A DNA stretch of 64,000 bases, from positions 310,001 to 374,000 of the forward strand of contig JAQFVV010000283.1 in NCBI GenBank assembly GCA_028023455.1, given 5' to 3'. This document shows positions 11,965 to 23,349 of this stretch, one piece after another. The stretch's first letter is position 1; the number at the start of each line of letters is the position of its first letter. The notes under the pieces were generated by a model. It was given only the letters and a program-made list of their open reading frames with translations. It did no database searches and was not told the DNA's origin. Made by a program: the position numbers and the translations under genes. Origin of the DNA: Epiperipatus broadwayi (taxonomy: Eukaryota > Onychophora > Udeonychophora > Euonychophora > Peripatidae).

Positions 11965-13143
11965 CAGTGAAACAGAAGAGAAATAAAATTATTTGAAAAA
12001 GTAAAAAAAAGTTGTATTGTTATATCATTGATTGAATACTCTAAAAAATGCTTGCAGTGACATCTATAAATCAAGGAATGTACTACATAATGACATAGTT
12101 TAGCTATTCACAACAAAAACTGAAAGTGCTACCATGTTAGCTCACAAGTTTTGACATGAAATATGAGTTTTATCTCTTCATAGATCTTCAATGCTCTTCT
12201 TAAAACTCAAGACTTCATCACCAAACATAGTTTGAGTCATTTCCAATATTTTTGTAGTAATTTTACTTAATTTAAAACAAAATTTAATAAAAGAGTATTG
12301 TTCTTTCATAGGTTATGCTACAAAGCACTACTCTATTTCTATGTTGTAACTCTTTAATCCAGGTAGACCAGTACTTTAAAAGTTTTGTGGCCAATAGATA
12401 AACTATGTAGATATATAACACATGCATTGATTCAGTGCAGACAGCTTGGAGAGATCTGAGATATTAATTCCTTGGCATACATATGTACATTGGTGCAATG
12501 AAGCAGTTTCTATTTTATCTCTATCTCATAAAACTGAGTGCACTTTCGGTGACAAACACCATAATCATAGCTCTCAAATGTAATGTTTTTTCATATTTTC
12601 ATCACCATTGTAAATATATCAGTTGGCCATCTTTCCTTTTTAATGGTGCTCATGTACGAAAATGTACTCAGCTTTATGATCTAAAGATATCAAAATTGCT
12701 TCATTATGCATATATATATATATACTAAAAAATTACCTATACCAACAAACGGAAAATTAACATTATATATAAATATATAAGCAGTTTATAATTAATAATA
12801 CTTGCATACTTTCTGAATTAAACTGATCAAATTATCAACATAATATGACCACATTAAGTATTTACATCAATTTATTGGATAGCAAAGATTAATAATACTT
12901 CAAATTTACTAACCGGATGCCAAGACTAAACAAAATATTGTAGCAGTATTTTAAGCCTGAAGAATGATTTTTTTGATCTTTTCAAAGAGTAAGGTGATAG
13001 TCATTAGCTAGAAACAAATGATGGCAAAAGACTAATGAAGGGTGTATAGTCTTTAGTGAGATCCATCCAAAATAGAGGTTAATTGTTTACTTTACAACAA
13101 ATCTGCTGCAGTTTAAAATAATTCATAAATTCCTGAAAGCTAC

Positions 13144-13847
13144 CAACACTTAAACAATATCAATCAACAATCTCAATCTGTTGTCAAGGCAACCACCTTT
13201 TTACAATAAAGGTGGTTATTCATCTTTATCTGTGCTCCAGTGTGTTTATATGGACACTTAAGATTGCAACTTGACTCAAAAGAGTGAGATTATTATTCAA
13301 AGAAGTTTAAATAAAACTCATTAAACCAGAAAATATAACCTGTTTTGAAAGCAGTCTAACAAATAGTTAATTATATTCTACTGACACTACATATTATTTA
13401 GATAATAAAGCTATTAATAGTCAAGGCTAGATAGGTTTATAAATGTAAATTCATGAATGCAGTCAACACTTAAACAATATCAATGTCAATCAACAATCTC
13501 AATCTGTTGTCAAGGCAACCACCATTTTATAATAAAGGTGGTTATTGATCTTTATCTGTGGTTTATTATATAAACATTAACGATTGCAATTTCACTAATG
13601 AAAGTGAGATTATTAATTCAAACAAGTTTAAATAAATCTCATTATACAGGTAAATATAACATGTTCTGAAAGCAGATTAATAAATAGTCAATTATGATCG
13701 TCAAATTCTACTAAAACTATGTATTACTTAGAAAATAAAGCTAATATTGCTCATGGCTAGATAAATTTACAAATGTAAATACACAAAAGCAGTCAACATT
13801 TGAACAATACCAATAACAAACAACGATCTCAATCTGTTGCCAAAATT
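13144..13847. repeat. ~325-bp tandem repeat, two full units and part of a third
   Basis: Units begin CAACACTTAAACAATA at 13144 and 13464 and CAACATTTGAACAATA at 13794 (spacings 320 and 330). Each has a GTTGTCAAGGCAAC palindrome soon after its start, then a CCACC...GGTGG hairpin with AATAAA inside, TTTATCTGTG, and GTTTAAATAAA. Relatives appear singly at 10842-10890 and 29283-29500. Confidence 0.8.
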
Positions 13848-13924
13848 TTAAAAAAAAAGCGTAATGAGAAACAGAGGAATCTTGTTTCAGCACTACCATG
13901 AAAAAAATAAAGTAAAATCTATTT

Positions 13925-14080
13925 TTATATCTCTTATTCTTTGATTGTCTCAAATAGTAAAAATCTGGATATATTAATAGGTAATTATATATTAAGAGAT
14001 GGTAGAAACAATGATAAGCATATACATATTGGCTGGACAAATAGAAAAGTCTGGATAAATTAATAGGTAATTATAATGTA
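13925..14080. repeat. AT-rich repeat with TCTGGATAAATTAATAGG word, copy 1
   Basis: TCTGGATA(T/A)ATTAATAGGTAAT occurs twice (about 13964 and 14050), separated by ATTAAGAGATGGTAGAAACA. The same words in the same order occur at 16550-16640. A 99-codon minus-strand frame overlapping it is low-complexity and not credible as a gene. Confidence 0.6.
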
Positions 14081-15644
14081 AGGGTTACTTACAATCCTAA
14101 TAACATAACTTACCCAAATGTAATATCCAAACATAAATAAAAAAAATACAAATATAAGTTTATAATTAGTAAGCTAATTTTTTTTATTTATAGATATATC
14201 TAAATTAATTCAAGCCTTAAAATCTCAAGTTAGAAGAACTGATATTATTAATGAAATTAATAAGTTTAAGTGATTATTTTATTATCCACACACACACATA
14301 TATAAATTGTTTATACTAATTGAATTTTATTAATCAAGACATAGACCTGGAAATAAACTCAGGTCAATGTTGTATCTAAGCAACTAAAACAAAAGAAATA
14401 GAATTTAAAACTTAATTATAAATTATAATTATTTCAACAATAGGAAAATATTAAATCACAAAAAGCAAATATTATACATTCTACCGGAAGTAGATTTTAG
14501 AATAAAAACCAAACCAAATTTTTAATAATTTAAACCAATCTTTTGCTAAGGAATTAACTACGGCCTTCATTTCTTTTGAGGTGTTTGAAATACAAACATA
14601 TCAAAAAGTCAATTAATGACTTTAAAGAATTTTCTTTGAAACAGAAATTTCATTTAAAAGAATTCTAGATCCACTCAATAAAAGGAGTAGATAAATTATT
14701 CCTGAATTTCATTGTTTATATTTTAAAAAACATAATTATTTACTTATTTTCATTTATAAATCATAGAAATTTAGAAGATTGTTCTAAAGAAAAATTATAA
14801 TGAAGAGAAATTTCTTCAAAATATTTATTTAAATTGAAATTAAATATTTTAAAAAGATATAAAGTTATTGAAAATGTATTGTGGCTAAACACCATTTGTT
14901 GTGGGATTGAATGCTGATGTTTTAACCAAAGAATGTAATTATACTTCATACACAATGCCTAAAATATATCTGTATTTCATTAATATAATTTTCAATGAGA
15001 AGTTATTTGGTAGCAAAGTAATCTGGAGAAGATGCCAATTATTACACAATATAAGGAAACCTAATTAACAGAATATCTTGATTGCCTCTTCGATGATCGA
15101 TGAACAAAGAACATGAAACTTTATTATTAAAGAACATTCTTCACCTCATCATGGAAGGGAATAAAACAATTTTTTTATGAAACAACAGTTCAGATTTTAT
15201 TTGTGTGTTATATACTTTTGACATCTAAATTTTATTCCTTTTGTTTTCAAAAATCATTCATGCTGGGAGTACTTCATTCCAGAAAATTACCTAGATGAAG
15301 AGAAATAGAAGATCATTATGTTAAACATTTTTATTTTATTTTTTTAATAATGTTTAAACCTTCTATTTAAAAAAAGCGACACTGACCGAGGTAAATTTAA
15401 GACTAACTCAATCTGAAGATAAGAGTATGTTATCCTCCAAATTGAATCTATACATGACAGAACAGAATTTCATTTACTACTAATTTTAATTAACATAGTA
15501 ATAACTGTTCTAACTTTTTGTGTGAAAGACTAATATTACTTTTACAAGGATCTTATAATGTGAATCATTTTTTGATACACATAATTTTGAATACTTAGTT
15601 AGTTAGTTATAATAATTATATTTATAAAATGCATACTCATTACT

Positions 15645-15816
15645 TAAAGTAATATTTATTAAGGCTATAACCTTAAGACTATGTGCCTGAAAAAACGACA
15701 GTAGGGACCTCTGCAAATCTTTAAATAAATCTTGTGTTAAAGATTTGCAGAGGTTCCTACTGTCGTTTTTTCAGGCGCATAGTCTTAAGGTTATAGCCTT
15801 AATAAATATTACTTTA
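15645..15816. repeat. Near-perfect 79-bp hairpin
   Basis: 15645-15723 and 15738-15816 are inverted copies with only two mismatches over 79 bp and a 14-bp loop. A diverged single arm of the same sequence lies at 58264-58332, so this is a repeat family rather than a one-off inversion. Outer words are TAAAGTAATATTTATTAAGG; the inner end is CCTCTGCAAATCTTTA. Confidence 0.95.
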
Positions 15817-16211
15817 GTTAGTTATATTGTAATTTTGAAATTTTAAATTTTTAGTTATTGTTTAATAAATTATTAAAGTGTATTTGTGTTACAATGTATA
15901 TTACTGTTATGGGAATATGGGGGTGATAATTAACTTAATGCTATAAATAATAGAAATATATGCATGCACGTGTTATATTTTTTTTTGTTGTTGTATGAAA
16001 TATTTTTATATTATTACTTGTTAATAAACATGTTAAAGTTGATTTTTAAATTCAAGGAAGTCTTATTTATTTGATTTATTTAGTTATTTTACCAAACAAA
16101 ATATTGATGAATGCACATACTTATTCACATATATCATATCAAATTAATATATTAGCATGTTAAATAAGTTAACCTCAGAATAATTTATTGAAATAATTTT
16201 TACTATGGAGT

Positions 16212-16289
16212 GTTGATGGTATTGCCTAAAGTGAATTGAATGCAATATCTGCCCTGAGTTCGAATTTTGAGCATAACGGAACCATCAAC
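16212..16289 (+). other. tRNA-like hairpin with perfect 9-bp outer stem
   Basis: GTTGATGGT at 16212-16220 pairs perfectly with ACCATCAAC at 16281-16289. The 78-nt interval contains a B-box-like GAGTTCGAATT (16256-16266) at roughly the expected distance from the 3' arm. The D and anticodon arms are not convincing. It could be a decayed tRNA-derived SINE head. Confidence 0.3.
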
Positions 16290-16479
16290 AGAGGTGTAGA
16301 TTAGATGAATTAATCTAAGTTGCATCGGTATTGAATGATTTAATTTTAGAATTATCTTGTTTAATGCAGATTCAATTTTAGATTATAATTACGTCATTTC
16401 AGCCATGGCATCTTATACGAAGACCCTTAGTCTGACTATAGTTAGATGTGACCACCTTAATTCCTGAAAAAGTACCATA

Positions 16480-16660
16480 CCATTACAATAAATTAAGAGA
16501 TGATATAAAATACCTAAAAGGGATCATATATAAAAGTATTTGAATAGTAGAAGTCTGGATAAATTAATAGGTATGATAAATTAAGAGATGACATAAACAA
16601 TGACAAACATATAAATGTGGGATGGTTAAATTAATAGGCAATTATAAATGAAGACAATAT
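16480..16660. repeat. AT-rich repeat with TCTGGATAAATTAATAGG word, copy 2
   Basis: Contains AATTAAGAGATG at about 16491 and 16580, TCTGGATAAATTAATAGGTA at 16553, and a degraded AAATTAATAGGCAATTATAA at about 16628. It shares order with copy 1 at 13.9-14.1 kb. Confidence 0.6.
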
Positions 16661-17157
16661 AAAATATAAAAAAAGGAATCATATATAAAATTAATTGTGA
16701 TCTTTTTGCAATATGATTTACTACGCTCGTACAGGAAAATAGAGGTAAGAGCCAAAGAACATACCAATGCAATTAATAAGTGAAATGATATATTTGCTTT
16801 ATACATTTATTACTTAACATACAGACATAAAATAGATGCTACAAATAATATTATATCTTTAAATTACATTAAAGATTCAAAAAGACAAACATATGAAACA
16901 TTACATTGAGTATAATATGAATATTTATAAAACTTCAATAAATTTAGTTAACAACTGGTCAATTAAAAGTGAATGAAAACTCTATAAGATAATATATATA
17001 AAGACGTATTATATACGCATTATTTATTCCGTATATTTTTATTATATAGTCAATTCTTTGAAGTTATATTGGATTTCTATATGAAGATTTTATTTTATTT
17101 TATTGTATTTTACTTCCATTATCGAACACTATATGGCAGTCTATCTATAATTATTGA

Positions 17158-18487
17158 ATGGAAAATAAAGTGGCTAACAGGTTTATCTGGGCATAATTGC
17201 TGAGATATTCTTGACTTCGTTTAAGGAGAAACCACAGTACATCACATCATATCACATAAGAAAGGTAATGTGGTATGCAAAAGATTTGGATAAAAAATTT
17301 ATATCAGTATATTTGTACAAAAGATGGAATGATTGTGTTAGGAGGATTGTTGAGTGTTATAATGGTAATGAATGTGATAAAAGAATAGATTTATTAATAA
17401 AGAATAGGGAGTTAGAGAGATGGAGAACTAGTATGGAGAGTAAAAAGAGTTTAAATATATATAGAAGTAAACAGAATATTAGGTGCAAGTTAATATATGA
17501 TAATAGTAAGGAAAGTAGTTTATTGTTTAAGGCTAGAATGGAATCTTTAGCAACAAAAGAATATACATGTAAATGGAAAAATATGGGTGATTTAGTCTGT
17601 AAATTGTGTAATGAAGGAATAGAGAATATTAGGTATCTGTTAATTGAATGTAAATGCTTGAAAACAGAAAGGGTACAAATAATGAAGTTATGGAATAAAT
17701 ATGAAAAAAGTGATTATACAGAATGTGGATTATTGGTTTTTATGCTGGGTTTGGACAAAGATAAGGGGCATTTAGATATAAAGACCATAGAGTTGACAAA
17801 GATTATGTTGTAGAAATGGGATGGAGCAGAATATGGGAAAATGTAGAGTGGCGAATGGAAGGTAAAGTGGCTAACAGGTTTCTCTGGGCATAATTGCTGA
17901 GAGATTCCTGATTCCATTTAAGAAAAAGTCACAGTGCATCACATTAATAATGATAATGGGATGGAGCAGACAATGGGAAAACTTAGGGTGGGCAATGAAG
18001 ATAAAGTGGCTAACAGGTTTCTCTGGGCATAGTTGCTGAGAGATTCCTGACTCTGTTTAAGAAGAAGTAACAGTGCATCTCATCACATTAAGGCTCGAAC
18101 AGGATCTTTAGCAACAAGAGGATATACATGTAAATGGAAAAATGTGGGTGATTTAGTCTGCAAATTGTGTAAGGAAGGCATAGAAAATATTAGGTATTTG
18201 TTAATTGAATGTAAATGCTTGAAAGCCGAAAAGGTACACAAAGTGATTATACAGAAAGTGAGTTATTGGTTTTTATGTTGGGTTTGGGAAAAGGTAAGGG
18301 GGGATTTAGATATAAAGGCCATAGAGTTGACAAAGAGTATGTTGTGGAAATGCGATGGAGCAGATTATGGGAAAACTTAGGGTTGGGAATGGAAAGTAAA
18401 GGTAAAGTGACTAACAAGTTTCTCTGGACATAGTTGCCGAGAGATTCCTGACTTCGTTTAAGGAGAAGTCACAGTACATCACAGTAA
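17158..18487 (+). pseudogene. LINE cluster C: four 5'-truncated pieces head to tail
   Basis: Four fragments of the same LINE follow one another in the same orientation. They are a 3' end only (17158-17246), the C-terminal RT region to the 3' end (about 17250-17946), a 3' end only (about 17950-18087), and knuckle region to 3' end (about 18090-18487). Each ends with the family terminus CACAGTRCATCACAT-like, and the next begins immediately. The second holds the longest open stretch of the family here (about 185 codons), including a knuckle with Tyr where other copies have His. It ends at a TAG where other copies have Trp TGG. Confidence 0.85.
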
Positions 18488-18565
18488 TGTTAAAATAGAT
18501 GACTAACATTTGAAAAGTGTATGAAACTGTGTGCCGAAAAAGACTTTAATTATTTTTAATATATA

Positions 18566-18669
18566 TAAAATAGAAATTCATATAACACAACAATACTAGC
18601 CAAAACAATAAATTTTAGTAAAAAAATTGTTATGGCTAATATTGTAGTGTTACAAGAATTTCTATTTTA
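18566..18669. repeat. Short hairpin element, 44-bp arms
   Basis: 18566-18609 and 18626-18669 are inverted copies with about six mismatches and a 16-bp loop. It begins TAAAATAGAAATTC and ends with the inverse. It sits just downstream of the LINE concatemer. Confidence 0.8.
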
Positions 18670-18679
18670 TTTTTAATTG

Positions 18680-20560
18680 CTAGTATAGCGTTATACTGTA
18701 TTTAATTATTAATTTATATGTATATAATGATATAGATGTATTTATAATTTAATTTCTTTAATATCTTAGAACACAAGACAAACAGCAATGTTTTGCACCA
18801 GCAACTTATCGGTTTGAAGTTGTCATTAACTTGGAAGTGGATTAGAGATCCTTGTTAATATTCAAGTTTATTGCCGAACATTTCTGGATATTCTTTTTTG
18901 ATGTCTGATATTTTAATCTTGTTCATATTGAGTAAATAAATCAATATAATCAAGTGAGAGATTTAATTGTGCATAAACACTTTTGCAAAAAGCATATAAT
19001 ATAAAAATTTAACTTTTATTTAGCAATTTTAATAAAATGTAATAATGTGATATAGGCTATGTGCCTAGAAACTCTATTACGAAATTTAAATACTCCTTAT
19101 TATCAGTCATTTTCCAGCACAGAATAAAATTTTTTTTATTAAAAAAAATCTGTTTTGTTAATTCCACTATCCTACCTTCATGTTCCTCGTTAAACAAAAA
19201 ATCAAAATCTGTTCTTATTTCACTCACTTCATCAATTATTTTCTATTCCTATACATATTATCCTAATACTCTTTTAGTATCCTACATGTCAAAAATAGAT
19301 GTCCAATACTCTCTCTCTCTCTATTATTTTCACTGAAATTATATATACAAACTAAATTCTTAATTAATTTTTATATTCTTTTACTAGTATTTAAAACGTC
19401 CGTTATTCATGCAACAACAAATTCCCTATATTATTATGAAAGTAAGGTTTAAGTATAAAGCGCCCTCTAATATATTTTTGTCCTCCGTAAATAATGTAAT
19501 ATAAATTTTAATAAGTTTAAATTAGTGTAAAGTATTTTTTAAAAGTTGTTGATTTATTTTTTGCTTGATCTATTTTATGTTTTTTAAAATTAATTTATTA
19601 ATTTAAATCCAAAATTTATCAGTATTGGCAATATTAATTTATTCGGAGTATGGAATTACGAAATGGCTTCCGCGGGAAAGTTGAGGTGGGTTATTAGATA
19701 TGTAATAAGTTAAGCAAAGTTTTATACGAGTTTAACTTTGAATTAAAAGTATATAGTAAAGAACTTTTATGGCATTAATTATTTGTTCTTTTAATATGTT
19801 TTCATTGAAGGTTACTTAATATAATTTTATACTTTTTCTATTACTTGTTAAATAATTAAAACTTGTTTTAAATGTAAGGTTATTATCTTTCTTTTTTCAA
19901 TATATATGATAGAAAAGTATCTATCTTCTCCTCATGTTCGTTTTCATTTCTATTTAAATTGTTAAAAATACCCCTATTTATTACAATATAAAGATCTAAT
20001 TAGTATAATATGTGAATATAAATTACTATTTTTTAAGTAGGTAAAAAAATTAGTCATTCAATATAAATTGTTTTATTGCTTGTCATTATCATTTACAAAC
20101 AAAAATCACATTCACCTATACACTGCTTTCGTTGTCTTTATCATCAGTTAATGCTTTTTATATTATTTTTATTTGCAAAAGGTCATTGGACAGTATTTTA
20201 TTCTCAACCATTAACAATAATTGCATGTTATATGTGTGGAAAATAATTTGATAGAATAACATTGTATTCATATGTTTATCACAGAAATATTTATACAGCG
20301 TTTAAAAAGGCAAGAATACACTCCTAATAAAATGAGACTTTCTTGTTAATGTATAGTGTGTGATTTGAACACAAAACTACATAGAATGGATTCATGATCA
20401 AGTGAAAGCACTGTTATGTCTTTAGAATAAATAAAAACACTACAAATAATACTTAAAATAAATGTTAGCTATATTTGACATAAATTTTAGTATAGTTTAC
20501 AGATCTATAATTAGTTGATTAAATAATACACATATTTCTGATTTCTCATAATAATATTAT
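18680..20560. other. AT-rich stretch without genes
   Basis: No credible coding, RNA or repeat structure beyond a (CT)n run at 19308-19322. Confidence 0.5.
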
Positions 20561-20613
20561 TACAAGAACCCGGAGGCTTACGAAAATAAAATAAATCCGT
20601 GGTGGGTTGTACA

Positions 20614-20778
20614 TTACCCTAGTCGGTATTTTTGACCTTCAGCCCCGAGTTGGCTGGGTGGCGTCCGATATTCCTGAGTGAATGTATATTTCACAAAGTC
20701 CTTGCACTCACTTCGGCTCGCAGGAAAAGAATGAATCCTTTCTCCTTCTAAACTGCGTTTTAGTCTCGCGCATTCCAT
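20614..20778 (-). other. GC-rich island with a 54-codon open frame, unidentified
   Basis: Within very AT-rich surroundings, 20570-20775 is close to balanced GC. On the minus strand an ATG at 20778 opens a frame starting MECARLKRSLEGERIHSF and ending at a TAA at 20614-20616. A donor-like AGG|GTAATG lies just before that stop, so a spliced first exon is possible. The peptide contains a KYTFTQEYRTPPSQL segment that I do not recognise. It could be an exon of a minus-strand gene, or a repeat of outside origin. Confidence 0.3.
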
Positions 20779-21175
20779 TGTCTATTAATTAAAAGTTATT
20801 TTAATTAATCTAGTTTTCTTATCACCTCAGGAATTCATAATCTTTTTATTAGTCATTACTTCCATCTTGGATTTTGTTTCTATAATTTTATTTAACATTA
20901 TTCTGTTTAAATCCTAAGTTTTTTTTACAGTTTACACAGTTTTAGTCTTTTCCTTCTCACTTCATTTAACTATGTTTTCTTCTGCAATATTTTAACACTC
21001 GTTTTTAGATAACTATTATATACCTTTTAATTCTTTCTATTTATTTATGTGCGCACATACTTTTCTATGCTTAGAATAATAACTTTTATTTTCCCACGAG
21101 TTTTCTTCTAAAGTAATTTTATCGGCAACTATTTACAGATATAACAAGCACTTGTTTGTTTATCATTATTTAAAG

Positions 21176-21256
21176 AGGCAAAACTCTCCATACAGGAGTG
21201 CCACCAGTACAAGCCAGAGTAATCAATGGATGCCAGAAGTATGGAGAGTTTTACCT
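21176..21256. repeat. 81-bp MITE with 18-bp terminal inverted repeats
   Basis: The element starts AGGCAAAACTCTCCATAC and ends GTATGGAGAGTTTTACCT (17 of 18 paired). Its 45-bp centre (GTGCCACCAGTACAAGCCAG, TCAATGGATGCCAGAAG) is shared with larger relatives at 22918-23345, 40665-40860 and 46150-46520. Downstream, 21257-21320 matches the flank of those relatives, ending GTTTAGTGGTTTAA. Confidence 0.8.
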
Positions 21257-21765
21257 ATTTTAATAACAGTTATGAGCAGCCATAAGAAACTGATCATGTG
21301 ATGTTTAGTGGTTTAATATCATTATTTGACATCCTTTAATATTTGTATTGCTAAAATTAATTTTAGTACATATGTTCCAGTTCAAAAACATTTAGTGGAT
21401 TAGAAATTTAAGCTTAAATTTCAATAAACTAATAAATAAATGTTTAACTGAGGGATAAAGTAATAGATTAGTCTTCTGTTGTGAAAATTGAGATCTAACT
21501 AAAACAAGACAGCACTTTGCACAATTGTGCAGAATCTGAGATCATTAAAAAATGAATAGTAATTAAAAAGAATAAAACAATTTTGACGTTAAATGCTCAA
21601 AATTTAATTATTTAAAATTCTGTTGGGATGATAAGTGTTAGACAATAATCTTGAATTTCAGTAGCCACATTAGCTAATTGTAGATACCCATGTAATGGCA
21701 TTATTGTTATACTACTGTATAAGTAATTTTTGCAAGGCATAATTCTAGAATTATCAATATAGTTC

Positions 21766-22089
21766 TAAAAATTTTAGTTTAATCCTTATCAAAAGAATAG
21801 TAATACAAAATTGTTTATAAAACTATTTTTTCAAAAGAACGTAATTATTTATACAAGAATGTAACCCTAATATTTTATTAGTCGAAAAGAAATTTCTGCC
21901 CTTTAAAATAAAGATTTAATGATAATAAAAATTTTAGTTTAATCCTTATCAAAAGAATAGTAATACAAAATTGTTTATAAAACTATTTTTTCAAAAGAAC
22001 GTAAGTATTTATACAAGAATGTAACCCTAATATTTTATTAATCGAAAAGAAATTTCTGCCCTTTAAAATAAAGATTTAATGATAATAAA
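21766..22089. repeat. 160-bp tandem duplication, ~99% identical
   Basis: Units 21766-21925 and 21926-22085 (identity continues to 22089) differ at only two positions (a T/G near 21845/22005 and a G/A near 21882/22042). The junctions show only TAAAA microhomology. No coding is seen. Confidence 0.95.
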
Positions 22090-22917
22090 TGAATTAAGGT
22101 TTTTCCTTAAAATATTTGAATATTTGATGATTTCAAGTAGTGCATGATTTAATTTTGAAGGTTAGACTTAAGAGGATTAAAATGATTAGAAGCGCATAGA
22201 GATGATCAAGCAATGTATTATAGTCATTAAGTTAGTATTTGTTAAAGAATAATGAATATGGTATTTTGTTGTTACTTATATTAGTGGTATTGATAATAAA
22301 CAAAATTAATTTTGGTGTTACTCTTATGGATGTTAATGTGAAAATATGTAAAAATTAGACTCCATTACTCAAGTCAACTCCCTAAACATTATGTTTTTTG
22401 CAGCAATGCTATCTTGTGAATAAAAATAAAGTCTGAATTTTAAACAGTACTACCAAAAGGTAGCTATATATACTGGTTCTACTCTTATTACTGGACGTAA
22501 TATGTCATGGTGAAAAACTTCGATCAGAAATATTGAGAAAGAGAAGAATTGATTTTAAAGTATTAGGTATAAAAAACTAAGATTGACATTTTATAAATAA
22601 ATCAAAACTATGGATGTGAAAATCCCAGGGAATGTGGTTCAGTATTATAGTAATATCTAAAAAATATCTAAATAAAATAAGTAGATTAAGAAAAATTGGA
22701 GCCATTTTTTTTATTGACCCCGCCCCTCTTTTTAAATAGAAAAAAAATCATTTAATTCTCTAAACAAATTTTTCATTTATTCTTAAAAATTTTCCTGAAT
22801 AATACTTTTATTTAAGGAAGTTAAATATATTACCAATCTGAATGTGATAAAATTCATAAGTATTAAAGTGTCACACGATAACCATTTCCTAAGCTTACAC
22901 AAGCTGTTAATACTGCA

Positions 22918-23345
22918 GTAAACTCTCCATACTGTAGTGCCACCTAATACAAGGCTTAGTAATCAATGAATGCAAGAAGATTTGTGCATACACTTCCCAT
23001 CGAGTGCCTAATCCAATATCTCCAGACTAGTTTCTAGTTTGGATTCAGATTTCTATGACTATATAAGCAAATGAGCTTGGATTAAAAACATTATTGTATT
23101 TTCACCTTGGGTTCATAGCTTTATAGTTAACAAAATAGGTAATAAGTGGCTCCTGGAGGATTGCCTTAGATTCTAAGATCTATGTGCAGTGCTCTCAGAT
23201 CCAAGGGACATCATTGATGAAAGCCACAAGCTAGAAACTAGTCTGGGGATATTGGATGAGTAGGCACTAGATAGAGATTTTACGCACAATCATGCATCCA
23301 TTGATTACTAAGGTTTGCACTGGGTGGTGCGTATGGAGAGTTTGT
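22918..23345. repeat. Foldback, ~120-bp arms, CTCTCCATAC family, full-size member
   Basis: Left arm about 22918-23039 and right arm about 23225-23345 are inverted copies: AAACTCTCCATAC, a gTGCCACc block, TCAATGAATGCAAG, CCAATATCTCCAGACTAG and their inverses. The unique centre (23040-23224) has no coding. Confidence 0.8.
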
Positions 23346-23349
23346 TACT

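Noticed and set aside
13144-13847. CRISPR-like array
   Set aside because: Units of 320-330 bp with whole-unit similarity are a eukaryotic tandem repeat, not short repeats separated by unique spacers.
13741-14040. Minus-strand frame of 99 codons
   Set aside because: Longest frame in its area, but rich in Tyr, Phe, Ile and Leu as AT-rich noncoding DNA gives; it overlaps a dispersed repeat and has no splice or promoter support.
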